This document shows, one piece after another, positions 36,029-43,972 of a DNA stretch of 64,000 nucleotides. The position numbers were made by a program, and so were the translations under genes. This stretch comes from Promethearchaeota archaeon (GTDB lineage: Archaea > Asgardarchaeota > Lokiarchaeia > Sigyniarchaeales > SOKP01). Under the pieces are notes generated by a model, which was not told the DNA's origin, ran no database searches, and saw nothing but the letters and a program-made list of their open reading frames with translations. Numbering within the stretch: the stretch's first letter is position 1; each line of letters starts with the position of its first letter. Location of the stretch: the NCBI GenBank assembly GCA_030603385.1, contig JAUVXW010000010.1, positions 34,737-98,736 of the forward strand, in the 5' to 3' direction.

Positions 36029-37417
36029 TTGGAATTAGTAAAAAGCGTTTCGAGTATTGAAATTCCAACCAATAAGGTTTCATACAATAAGAAAACTAAT
36101 GTATTATCAATAGAAGTATTAGATTTCATGTTTGTAGGCATTTATAAGAAATCTGTGAGGATAAGCAAAATTCTTGATGACCTTTATGCTTCTTTGGGAG
36201 AAATACATATAGATCGGAGTAGCATTTATTTTGTAGACTTTGTTACGGGTAGCATAATTTCTGAATCTGAAAAATTAAGCCGCTTAAAAATATCGAAGAG
36301 AGAGAAAATCGAGAAAAAAAAAGAGAAAGCTTCAGATGAGCGTAAATCCATGAGAAGAGATAAAGATGAAGTATTTGAAATTGAAGAAGAACTCTTGGAT
36401 TTTGAAGAAGAACTCCCTGATGAAGATTTCGCCAGAGTCTCTTCAGTTACAGAAGAGGCTGAATACGGTGAGGTAAAGTTCAAGGAAGAAAAAGCCATGA
36501 AATTTGATGATTTAAGTGAAAAAGAAATGGCAAGAGAAAAAGAAGCTCCAAAGGCTAAAAAAAGATCCAGAACAATGCCTCCACCTCCTGGTGCAGCACC
36601 ACCACCTGCGCCAAAATCAGCAGCAGCACCACCTCCTTCTGATGTACTTGGGGGTCCTAGAGCACCTTCACCAGAAAGAGCAGAACCAACCCTAATTGCC
36701 CCTGAAGAACCTCAACCAACTGTTTATGAGATTAATATGGGACTTCAATATTATTCCGTCATGATGGAACAAAGGAGCTATTTATTTTACGTATATTTCT
36801 CGCATCAAGAATTGAAAATTGTCGATGAAGAAGGGAAGACTGTTTATAAAACTACAGTTACAATCGTTACTACTAAAAAAGAACCTCCAGTCTTAGATCT
36901 TAAAATTAAGGGAGAGGGTTTTGAAGTTCATCCTATATTTGGGAAAATTGAAGTGAAAAAAGATGCTGTTAATCCCCCAGTTATGATTTTTTCTATCATG
37001 CCCATAAAATCGAAAAAAGAGAAAAAGAAAAAGAAAGAAAGTGAGAGAAGATTTTTAAATGTATATATAGAATTTGAAGAGAAAATAATTAGTCATACAA
37101 TCTTATCAATAATAGTACAACCAAAATATTTCCGTCTTGAACTAGGTCCAATTCATTTGAATCTTAGTAAAAAAACTGCTGCTATAATCTCTTTTATATC
37201 CATTTTAATCGCTGGAATTTCATTAGTCTACATGTTTCTTTCTGTTGGTTCTTCATCTTCTTTTATGGATTATTTAAGCAGATTCGCCCCCGGTTTAGGT
37301 TCAATCGTATTTTTCACGATTTTCCTATATACGCTGTTTAAAGAAGGAATATATCCTCTTAAAGAAAAGATAAGTGCATTCTTAAATTTCGATCAAACAG
37401 GTATTCTGATAAAATAA
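36029..37417 (+). CDS. membrane protein with charged region and polyproline linker
   Basis: A 462-residue protein. Residues 1-~85 form a globular alpha/beta domain. Residues ~90-175 are highly charged (coiled-coil or disordered). Residues ~183-225 form a polyproline/alanine linker (TMPPPPGAAPPPAPKS, AAAPPPSD). A beta-rich domain spans ~235-390, and two transmembrane helices (~385-410, ~425-445) end in a short tail. Polyproline stretches like this bind profilin or SH3/WW-like domains in eukaryotes, and Asgard archaea encode profilin, so a cytoskeleton link is a hypothesis. TTG start with AGGTAA upstream. Confidence 0.6.
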   Translation: MELVKSVSSIEIPTNKVSYNKKTNVLSIEVLDFMFVGIYKKSVRISKILDDLYASLGEIHIDRSSIYFVDFVTGSIISESEKLSRLKISKREKIEKKKEKASDERKSMRRDKDEVFEIEEELLDFEEELPDEDFARVSSVTEEAEYGEVKFKEEKAMKFDDLSEKEMAREKEAPKAKKRSRTMPPPPGAAPPPAPKSAAAPPPSDVLGGPRAPSPERAEPTLIAPEEPQPTVYEINMGLQYYSVMMEQRSYLFYVYFSHQELKIVDEEGKTVYKTTVTIVTTKKEPPVLDLKIKGEGFEVHPIFGKIEVKKDAVNPPVMIFSIMPIKSKKEKKKKKESERRFLNVYIEFEEKIISHTILSIIVQPKYFRLELGPIHLNLSKKTAAIISFISILIAGISLVYMFLSVGSSSSFMDYLSRFAPGLGSIVFFTIFLYTLFKEGIYPLKEKISAFLNFDQTGILIK

Positions 37418-37459
37418 GAGTTCTTTAATTTTTCTTTTAATTTTTTCTATTATTTAAAC

Positions 37460-38350
37460 TTAAGATTTGAGTTCATCCCAAAATTTCTTTTGTAATTTGC
37501 CCAATTCCTTTTTTTTTAATTTAACAAAATAAAGAGGTCTTTTAGCTATGAGGGGATAATTTTTTATTTTCAAGGATTTTATTAATCCGGCTGATTCTGC
37601 TTTATCCGCCATTATTTCACTCATTATACTGATATAATTAGATTCACTTACTGTTGAAATTATTGAGTCATTATCATTTATTTCAAGTTCGATGGTTAAT
37701 TTTTTATATTTAGGGAATTGTTTTTCGAATGTATTTCTCGTTCCAGAACCTTTTTCTCTCCATACAAAAGGATATTTGATAAGTTCATTAAAATCAACTA
37801 AATTTCCTTCTTTTATTAAGTCATGATTAGGAGAACATATGAATTTAAATTCATCTTCCCCAATTTTAATATAATCAAAATCGCCCTCATTATAACTCAT
37901 AAAACTTCCAATCCCCGCAAAATTTGCCATCCCATTCTTTAAATTTTCAAGAGATTTCTTAGAATTATTAATAAATATTTTAAAATTTGCATTTAGGTTC
38001 TTGCTTCGGAAATCTGCTATATATTTAGGTAAAATATGAGACCCTGGTATTGTGGAAGCGGAAATAACAATATCTTCTATCATTTGATCCTGAAATTTTG
38101 AAATTTCTAATTTGCAATTATCATACAAATCTATTATCTGTTCAGCGTTTTTTCGTAGAAGTATTCCTGCTCTAGTCAATTCGAATTTTTTTGTGGTTCT
38201 ATCAATTAAAACCACTCCGCCAAAATCTTTTTCTAACTGTGAGACTTGATGTGATAATGTACTTTGAGAAATAGGGAGTTCTTTTGCTAACTTGGAGAAA
38301 CTCTTATACTGAGTTAATTTAATAAAGTTTCTTAGATATTCAATATTCAA
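37460..38350 (-). CDS. LysR-family transcriptional regulator
   Basis: A 296-residue protein. The N-terminal winged HTH shows the LysR signature (YLRNFIKLTQYKSFSKLA, ISQSTLSHQVSQLEKDFGG, LTRAGILL), followed by a periplasmic-binding-like effector domain (IVISASTIPGSHILP, VWREKGSGTRNTFE). It is divergent from dsrE-tusA-corrinoid genes, with a 157-bp shared intergenic region, so it probably controls them. The ligand is unknown. Confidence 0.87.
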   Translation of the reverse strand: MNIEYLRNFIKLTQYKSFSKLAKELPISQSTLSHQVSQLEKDFGGVVLIDRTTKKFELTRAGILLRKNAEQIIDLYDNCKLEISKFQDQMIEDIVISASTIPGSHILPKYIADFRSKNLNANFKIFINNSKKSLENLKNGMANFAGIGSFMSYNEGDFDYIKIGEDEFKFICSPNHDLIKEGNLVDFNELIKYPFVWREKGSGTRNTFEKQFPKYKKLTIELEINDNDSIISTVSESNYISIMSEIMADKAESAGLIKSLKIKNYPLIAKRPLYFVKLKKKELGKLQKKFWDELKS

Positions 38351-38507
38351 ACTCTTAATCGTCTTTAAAATATCTAATTTTGTATAATATTAGATTTTTA
38401 ATCTATTTCTATTTATCGATTTTTTTAATAAACCATTACGAAAAAATTAATAAATCTTTGACTTTTTTCTTAGTTACAGTTCAAAGTAGAAAAGAGGAAA
38501 GGTTAAA

Positions 38508-38867
38508 GTGACAGAAAAAGTGAAAACATTTACAATTATAATAGGTGACGGTCCTTACACTGCTGAGCGTCCCTATACGATGTTAAGATTTGCCTACACC
38601 GCTTTATTGGAAGATTGTAAGATTAACATCTTCTTAGTTGAAGACGGTATTCTCGTGGGTAAAAAGAACCAAGATCCCACTACTTATGATAATCTTGGAA
38701 AGTGGATGAAAGATATTATTTCTGAAGGAGCAAATGTTAAAGCATGTGGTGTTTGTATGAAAGCACGAGGTCTTTCTGAAGATGAATTAATAGACGGAAT
38801 AAAAAAAACAACTATGAATGGTTTTGTTGAAATGTGTGTAGAAGCTGATAATGTAATGTTTAGTTAA
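38508..38867 (+). CDS. DsrE/F-like sulfur relay protein
   Basis: A 119-residue DsrE-fold protein: FTIIIGDGPYTAERPYTMLR opens, INIFLVEDGILVGKK follows, then the Cys-bearing loop VKACGVCMKARGL, whose Cys aligns with the persulfide-carrying position of DsrE-type proteins. GTG start at 38508. It is directly followed by a TusA-like gene, a pairing typical of sulfur-trafficking modules. Confidence 0.8.
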   Translation: MTEKVKTFTIIIGDGPYTAERPYTMLRFAYTALLEDCKINIFLVEDGILVGKKNQDPTTYDNLGKWMKDIISEGANVKACGVCMKARGLSEDELIDGIKKTTMNGFVEMCVEADNVMFS

Positions 38868-38885
38868 ATGGAGATGATGAATATA

Positions 38886-39110
38886 ATGGCAAATTCACAG
38901 TTAGATTGTTCTGGACTCGTATGTCCGATGCCTGTAGCAAAAACCAAAAGACAACTATTAGAAATGAAAAGTGGAGAGATTCTTGAAGTTACTGGTGATT
39001 ATGCAGAAGCTGGACAGAATATTAAAAGATACATAGAAAAACATAATGATAAATTATTAGATTTCAAGGTTGATGGAGAAAACTATTATTTAAAGATCGA
39101 GAAAGCATAA
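38886..39110 (+). CDS. tusA: TusA-like sulfur carrier protein
   Basis: A TusA/SirA-fold protein with the persulfide Cys in LDCSGLVCPMPVAKTK and the family strand GEILEVTGDYAEAGQNIKRY. The frame opens at 38868, but GGAGATGAT at 38870-38878 is a good Shine-Dalgarno 7 nt before ATG 38886, so I choose that start (74 residues). With the upstream DsrE it may hand sulfur to the methyltransferase region or to thiolation enzymes. The acceptor is unknown. Confidence 0.85.
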   Translation: MANSQLDCSGLVCPMPVAKTKRQLLEMKSGEILEVTGDYAEAGQNIKRYIEKHNDKLLDFKVDGENYYLKIEKA

Positions 39111-39267
39111 TTTATATTTAACAAGGTTGTTACTTTCTTTTTCTATATTGTTTATAATTCTATATCATTTTTTAATAAAATTTTTATGAAAATTGGTTTT
39201 TATAAGTATATTGCTTAATTTTAATGACTTGATTCTTAAATATTATACAATAGAGTGGATAGGGAAT

Positions 39268-39909
39268 TTGAAAGATAGTGAAATTATTGAAAAGATAAAA
39301 AATGCAATTATTAAAGGCATTTCAGAAGAAGCAATAGCTGCTGTTAATACAGCCTTAAAAAGGAATATTGAAACTAACCAGATATTAAATGAAGGTCTAA
39401 TTCGCGGTGCTGAAGAAGTTGGTATGAAATACGAAGAGGGGGAATACTTTCTTGGTGATATGCTTTTAGCTGCGGACGCTATTAATGATTGCATGGATGT
39501 TATAAAACCGAAATTGGTAGAGGAAAAACATAAATCACCTGGAAAGGTGTTAATAGGTACTCCTGAGGGAGACCTTCACGATATAGGTAAAAGTCTTGTT
39601 ATCGCCCTATTGCAAGGTCAAGGATTTGATGTAATAGATTTAGGTGTGGATGTTCCCCCTGAAAAATTTGTCGAAGTAGCGATAAATGAGAATCCAGATA
39701 TTATTGGAATAAGTGGATTGTTAACTATGACGATTTCTAAAATGATAGAAACCGTTACTATGCTAAAAAGAAAGGGAATTAGGGCCAAAATAGTGGTGGG
39801 TGGGGGTATACTCTCTGAACAATCTTGTAAATATATCGGGGCTGATGCTTGGACCAAAGATGGATGGAAAGGTGTAAAACTAATTAAAGATCTAATGGAG
39901 GCTAATTAA
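39268..39909 (+). CDS. corrinoid (B12-binding) methyltransferase protein
   Basis: About 213 residues from the TTG at 39268, chosen because an AGGG motif precedes it and the upstream in-frame stretch looks non-coding. A helical cap domain (SEIIEKIKNAIIKGIS, LIRGAEEVGMKYEEGEYFLG) precedes a B12-binding Rossmann domain with the lower-axial-ligand motif EGDLHDIGKSLV, SGLLTMTISKM and VVGGGILS. It resembles MtmC/MtbC/MtaC corrinoid carriers. It accepts a methyl group and passes it to the next gene's product. Confidence 0.9.
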   Translation: MKDSEIIEKIKNAIIKGISEEAIAAVNTALKRNIETNQILNEGLIRGAEEVGMKYEEGEYFLGDMLLAADAINDCMDVIKPKLVEEKHKSPGKVLIGTPEGDLHDIGKSLVIALLQGQGFDVIDLGVDVPPEKFVEVAINENPDIIGISGLLTMTISKMIETVTMLKRKGIRAKIVVGGGILSEQSCKYIGADAWTKDGWKGVKLIKDLMEAN

Positions 39910-39910
39910 A

Positions 39911-40990
39911 TTGCCACATGATTGGGAAGCATCTAGAAGAAGAATAGGGGCAACTATTGCGGGATCACGTGGAATTGATCGCGTACCATATTTTCCTATT
40001 GCATGTGAAGAAATAATCTGCCGTGTATCAGGAAAAACTTTTCGAGAACTTTTATCTTCACCTAAGATTTATGGAAATGCCGCTATTATGACTTATGAGT
40101 TTTTAAAAGCTGATTCTCTTGCCATACCTACTGCTTACGCAGGTCCTGCTGAAGCTTTAGCTTTCGCAGAAGCCAATAATAAAGAAGACATAATAAAATG
40201 GTCTGATTATAAGGTGTTTATGGCTAAACAGGGTGCTATCTGTAAAACTGAGGAAGATATTGAAAAATTAGAAATCCCGGATCATTGTAAGATATCACTA
40301 TGGGATACTTGCATTTCTGCTGTAGATTTTATAAGAGAAAAAACAAGATATCCACAGAGCTGTGCACTTGGTATTTGGTCTGTTGTTCAGGAATTGAGGG
40401 GTGTACAGGCTTATAGAGATATGAGAAAGAATCCAGATCTATTGCTACAATTATGCGAAAAGGTATATCAATCTCAGATGGATTTATACAATTTCTATAA
40501 TGAAAGAGTAGGTCCTAGTCCAACAATATTCTTTACGGGGTATGCTTTTAACAAACATATGATGAGTTTCGAGGATGCGATGAAGTATGAGGGACAGTTT
40601 ATTAAAAGATTGCAGAATGAGACTAAAGCTAAAATAATGCTTCATAACTGTGGAACGTCACCTTATTTTGATGAAATGTGTGATAATCTTGATATATTCG
40701 CTATTAATGGCTCACACCCGCTAGATATTGAATATTGGGTGGGATTTAAAGAAAGACATCCGGGTGTAACAATAGTTGGAGCAAATATTGATGTGAGTCG
40801 GGAACTATTTAGTGGTACTCCTTTAGATGTTGAGGAAAAAGTAAAAGAAAACATTACACATTTAGCCTCTGGAGGTAAATATGCTGTTGGTCCAATCTGT
40901 TGTTTACCATGGGGTGTACCATTAAATAATATTATGGCAATCCCAAAAGCGATAAAAAAATGGGGGACTTACCCTATTAAATTTAATTAA
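39911..40990 (+). CDS. MtaA/MtbA-like (UroD-fold) methyltransferase
   Basis: A 359-residue uroporphyrinogen-decarboxylase-fold protein of the methylcobamide methyltransferase group. Zinc ligands are visible as HNCG and a C-terminal Cys pair (GPICCLPWGVPLNN). It starts on TTG with GGAGG 9 nt upstream, overlapping the corrinoid gene's end region, so the two are coupled. In methanogens, relatives move methyl groups to coenzyme M. Here the acceptor could be tetrahydromethanopterin or another thiol. The substrate-side methyltransferase is not in the window. Confidence 0.85.
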   Translation: MPHDWEASRRRIGATIAGSRGIDRVPYFPIACEEIICRVSGKTFRELLSSPKIYGNAAIMTYEFLKADSLAIPTAYAGPAEALAFAEANNKEDIIKWSDYKVFMAKQGAICKTEEDIEKLEIPDHCKISLWDTCISAVDFIREKTRYPQSCALGIWSVVQELRGVQAYRDMRKNPDLLLQLCEKVYQSQMDLYNFYNERVGPSPTIFFTGYAFNKHMMSFEDAMKYEGQFIKRLQNETKAKIMLHNCGTSPYFDEMCDNLDIFAINGSHPLDIEYWVGFKERHPGVTIVGANIDVSRELFSGTPLDVEEKVKENITHLASGGKYAVGPICCLPWGVPLNNIMAIPKAIKKWGTYPIKFN

Positions 40991-41039
40991 TGAAATAAAT
41001 CGTTTTATTCTTTCATATATTCCATTTAAAAACACAATT

Positions 41040-41354
41040 ATGAATATTATAAGCAGATATTCTGATTTTAAAAGTAATTTAGGAAAAGAAGTCAAGATCA
41101 TTGGAAAGATTGCTGAAGAAATATGGCAACATCTCACTACGTTTATTGAGTCTCACCCGTATATGAACTATTTCGATTTGGATGATGGACACCAAATTGT
41201 CATTTATACCAAAGACGAGATTTCTTGTAAAGAAAAATTAGAAACAACAGGTAAATTAATCAAAGTGGAAAGCAAACATAAAAATCCAAGATCTAAAATT
41301 ACCGATAAATACTTTGAATATCAGCTGCTAGTTGATTCATGGAAATGTATTTAA
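41040..41354 (+). CDS. OB-fold-like small protein
   Basis: A 104-residue protein with strands KEVKIIGKIAEE, MNYFDLDDGHQIVIYTKDE, KLETTGKLIKVES and YFEYQLLVDSW in OB-fold order, as in small nucleic-acid-binding or NfeD-like OB domains. The family is not assigned. It lies 49 bp after the methyltransferase gene. Confidence 0.55.
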   Translation: MNIISRYSDFKSNLGKEVKIIGKIAEEIWQHLTTFIESHPYMNYFDLDDGHQIVIYTKDEISCKEKLETTGKLIKVESKHKNPRSKITDKYFEYQLLVDSWKCI

Positions 41355-41523
41355 AATATTTAAAAGTAGTTCCCAATTAGTTTGAGGTCGTTATTTAGAA
41401 AAATTTTAATATGAACCAGATTTCTAAATCCAAATTTAATTATAGATTGAAAGTAGAAATTAAATATTATAAAAAAGAATATACAAAAATAAATTTTTCA
41501 AAAAGCTGAGGTTATATTAACTT

Positions 41524-42420
41524 ATGTCCTTAACAAAAATGACTACTAAAAAAATTATTGAGAAAAAGCAAAAGGGAGAGAAAATAGTTACGATAACAGC
41601 ATATGATTATTCGATGGCTAAAATTGTTGATGAGTGTGGATTTGATTTAATTCTAGTAGGGGATTCACTTTCACAGGTAATTCTTGGTCATGAAAACACA
41701 TTAGGAGTCACAATGGACGAAATGATCCATCATACTAAAGCTGTTTCGAGGGGAGTATCAAACGCGTTATTGGTTGGTGATATGCCATTTCTTTCTTATA
41801 AAATAGATGTTAGGGATGCTGTATATAATGCAGGAAGATTTATTCAAGAGGGAGGTGCTGAAGCTGTCAAAGTCGAAGGAGGTACAGAAATTTTACCTAC
41901 TATAAAAGCTATAATTGATGCAGACATAGAAGTGATGGGACATATTGGCCTAACTCCACAAAAAGTTTATAGATTTGGAGGACATTTAGTCCAAGGTAGA
42001 ACTTTAGATGCTGCAAAGAAATTAATAATGGATGCAATAAATCTACAAGAGGCTGGAGTGTTTTCCATTGTTTTAGAAGGTATTCCATGGCAGATTGCAA
42101 AATTAGTAACAAGTACAATTGACATCCCAACTATTGGTATTGGAGCTGGACAATATTGTGATGGCCAAATTATAATCATTTATGATATGCTGGGAATTTT
42201 CACGGAATTTAAGCCAAAATTTGTAAAACACTTTGGTAAGGTTGGAGAGAATATTAGAAATGCTTTAAACGCTTATAAGGATGAGATAGTAAGTAGTAAA
42301 TATCCTGATTTAGACCATTCCTATACATATCCAACTGAGGATTTAAGCGAAATAAATGAATGGTTTGAAAGTGCTGATGTGAAAGAAGAAGCATTAAAAC
42401 TAAAAGAAAAGTTAACTTAA
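41524..42420 (+). CDS. panB: ketopantoate hydroxymethyltransferase
   Basis: At 298 residues this is a full-length Pan[27 protein letters not shown] opens the barrel, followed by [35 protein letters not shown] and [13 protein letters not shown] (metal and active-site residues). It makes ketopantoate from alpha-ketoisovalerate with methylene-tetrahydropterin for CoA biosynthesis. Its one-carbon donor fits the neighbouring C1 genes. Confidence 0.93.
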   Translation: MSLTKMTTKKIIEKKQKGEKIVTITAYDYSMAKIVDECGFDLILVGDSLSQVILGHENTLGVTMDEMIHHTKAVSRGVSNALLVGDMPFLSYKIDVRDAVYNAGRFIQEGGAEAVKVEGGTEILPTIKAIIDADIEVMGHIGLTPQKVYRFGGHLVQGRTLDAAKKLIMDAINLQEAGVFSIVLEGIPWQIAKLVTSTIDIPTIGIGAGQYCDGQIIIIYDMLGIFTEFKPKFVKHFGKVGENIRNALNAYKDEIVSSKYPDLDHSYTYPTEDLSEINEWFESADVKEEALKLKEKLT

Positions 42421-42572
42421 TTTGTATAATTCCCTCTATGTTTTTTCCCTCATTTTTAACCCTTATAATTTTCTTCAATTAGTCTTTTTACGAATTCAAT
42501 TTTTAAATAGTTTTATCTAATTACAATAAAGAAAAAATTACAAAATAAATAAAAAAATAAAAAAGTAGAATT

Positions 42573-43766
42573 TTAACGTTTCAAATTGGCATTAACCCAA
42601 TCTGTATAACCTTTTGCTTCTAATTCTTTTGGTACAGCCTCAAAGAATTGAGCTGTTATTTCTTTTACGTGTTTAGCGGCAACGGGGTGAAACATCATTG
42701 CTAAATCTAAACCTACAAGGCTTAAAGATAGAGCGTTTATAATTTCCCACATAGGACCTCTATATTGCCGTAGTCCCCATTGAGGGGCTTGCTTTTCTGA
42801 CATCCATGCTTCACGTGCGCCCCATGCATTTGTTGTTCCACCACTTATGGGGTATGCTAAATCGGTTTCCCCTAGAAGCCCAGCAATGCGCATCCTTTGA
42901 TAAATACTGAATGAATATTCCATCCCGTAACCGAGAGTGGCACATGTGGGGTCCATCACTATTCTGTTAGGAGCTAATCCTAATTCGAGAGCATCCTTAT
43001 TCATTTTAATTTGGTTGTTTAGATCTAAACTTGTCCATAATAGACAGTTGTGATCGTATTTAACTGCAAGAGGGATTACTTCTTCCCATGTGGCTTTGTC
43101 TGCAGCTGAGAGCATCAAAACTTCACTTTCTGTTGCTGCTGCGGTTACTTCAAAGAGTTCTACATCTTTTTTCTTATTTCCAGAGCATCCAATAATAACA
43201 GGAACGTCAACAGCTTGTAATATATCTTCAAGATATTTTCTAGACTGCGAAACTGGAACGTCTCCCATTGCCGGGTCTATTGATAGCGAATGGAAAGTTA
43301 TGCATTCAGCTCCAAACTTATCTACTGCAAATTTAGCCCATTCTGCCGGATCTGCTAATACCTCACCGTATTCTTGCTTGATTGGTTTAGGAAGCATCAT
43401 CTTTGCACCCATATCAAACACGTCATAAGTTATTAATGGTGGGTTAGGATTCCGTTTATCTAACCCCAGAAAATTATAAAAAGGAGGAGCAACTTCTCCA
43501 CCGATTACAGCTCTTTTCCCATTAGAACGTACGAATTCTATAGTCTCAATTTTACCAGGGAAGTCTAAATCGAGAGCAAATTTAGCAGGAGTCCATTCAG
43601 CTTTTCCAGGTACTCCAGGTAATAAAGCTTGAGCCGCAGTTTGTACTATGCTTGGTAGCATCTGGAATTCGAGATATTCTGCGAATAAATCCACATCTTG
43701 AAGTTCAACTTCTTCAGTTTCTTTCATAAATTCAGCTAATTTTTTACTTAACTCGTCAAATGAAAT
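42573..43766 (-). CDS. cdhD: CODH/ACS delta subunit (CdhD)-like methyltransferase, probable AUU start
   Basis: A TIM-barrel protein with ALDLDFPGKIETIEFV, the family-typical VIGGEVAPPFY, and DPTCATLGYGMEYSFSIYQR near residue 260-275 of the ATG form. The WGLRQYRGPMWEI stretch is also diagnostic. CdhD moves methyl groups between tetrahydropterin and the CODH/ACS corrinoid. The ATG at 43727 is not the first likely start: SFDELSKKLAEFMK reads in frame back to ATT at 43766, after GTGATG, giving 397 residues. No other CODH/ACS subunit is nearby, so it may serve another methyl-transfer system. Confidence 0.85.
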   Translation of the reverse strand: MSFDELSKKLAEFMKETEEVELQDVDLFAEYLEFQMLPSIVQTAAQALLPGVPGKAEWTPAKFALDLDFPGKIETIEFVRSNGKRAVIGGEVAPPFYNFLGLDKRNPNPPLITYDVFDMGAKMMLPKPIKQEYGEVLADPAEWAKFAVDKFGAECITFHSLSIDPAMGDVPVSQSRKYLEDILQAVDVPVIIGCSGNKKKDVELFEVTAAATESEVLMLSAADKATWEEVIPLAVKYDHNCLLWTSLDLNNQIKMNKDALELGLAPNRIVMDPTCATLGYGMEYSFSIYQRMRIAGLLGETDLAYPISGGTTNAWGAREAWMSEKQAPQWGLRQYRGPMWEIINALSLSLVGLDLAMMFHPVAAKHVKEITAQFFEAVPKELEAKGYTDWVNANLKR

Positions 43767-43776
43767 TTTACATCAC
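43764..43776 (-). promoter_or_regulatory. Shine-Dalgarno and ATT start of cdhD
   Basis: On the minus strand, GTGATG (43776-43771) is followed by TAAA and ATT (43766-43764). An in-frame TGA lies just upstream, so ATT is the first usable codon of the conserved N-terminal extension. It has the same SD-to-AUU spacing pattern as the cupin gene at 19392. Confidence 0.55.
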
Positions 43777-43831
43777 TTTTTTTATTTTTTTTTGAAATCA
43801 ATAAATAGACAATTGTAGAATTGAATTTAAG

Positions 43832-43842
43832 TTTATTTAAAA
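43832..43842 (-). promoter_or_regulatory. probable TATA/BRE promoter of cdhD
   Basis: On the minus strand, a C-run followed by TTTTAAATAAA forms a strong BRE-plus-TATA candidate about 65-75 nt upstream of the ATT start of cdhD. Inferred from sequence only. Confidence 0.4.
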
Positions 43843-43872
43843 GGGGGGTGCGACGAATTCAGTCATTTCATG

Positions 43873-43918
43873 TAGGATTATGATAATCTTCAAATCCATA
43901 TGATTGGGGGATATGGAT
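43873..43918 (-). other. two adjacent hairpins between acyl-CoA synthetase and cdhD
   Basis: AGGATT...AATCTT (43874-43890 region) and a perfect 8-bp hairpin ATCCATAT (43894-43901) / ATATGGAT (43911-43918) with a 9-nt G/C-run loop lie just after the acyl-CoA synthetase stop, upstream of the cdhD TATA box. They could be a terminator or an RNA structure of the first gene's 3' end. Confidence 0.35.
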
Positions 43919-43972
43919 GCTTTACATATGTCAAGATCAAAAGAAATTCTAATTCTATGTTTAAAGGATGGT

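Noticed and set aside
42573..43727. MtrH (tetrahydromethanopterin S-methyltransferase) identity
   Set aside because: DPTCATLGYGMEYSFS and WGLRQYRGPMWE are CdhD-type stretches, and no other mtr genes are present.
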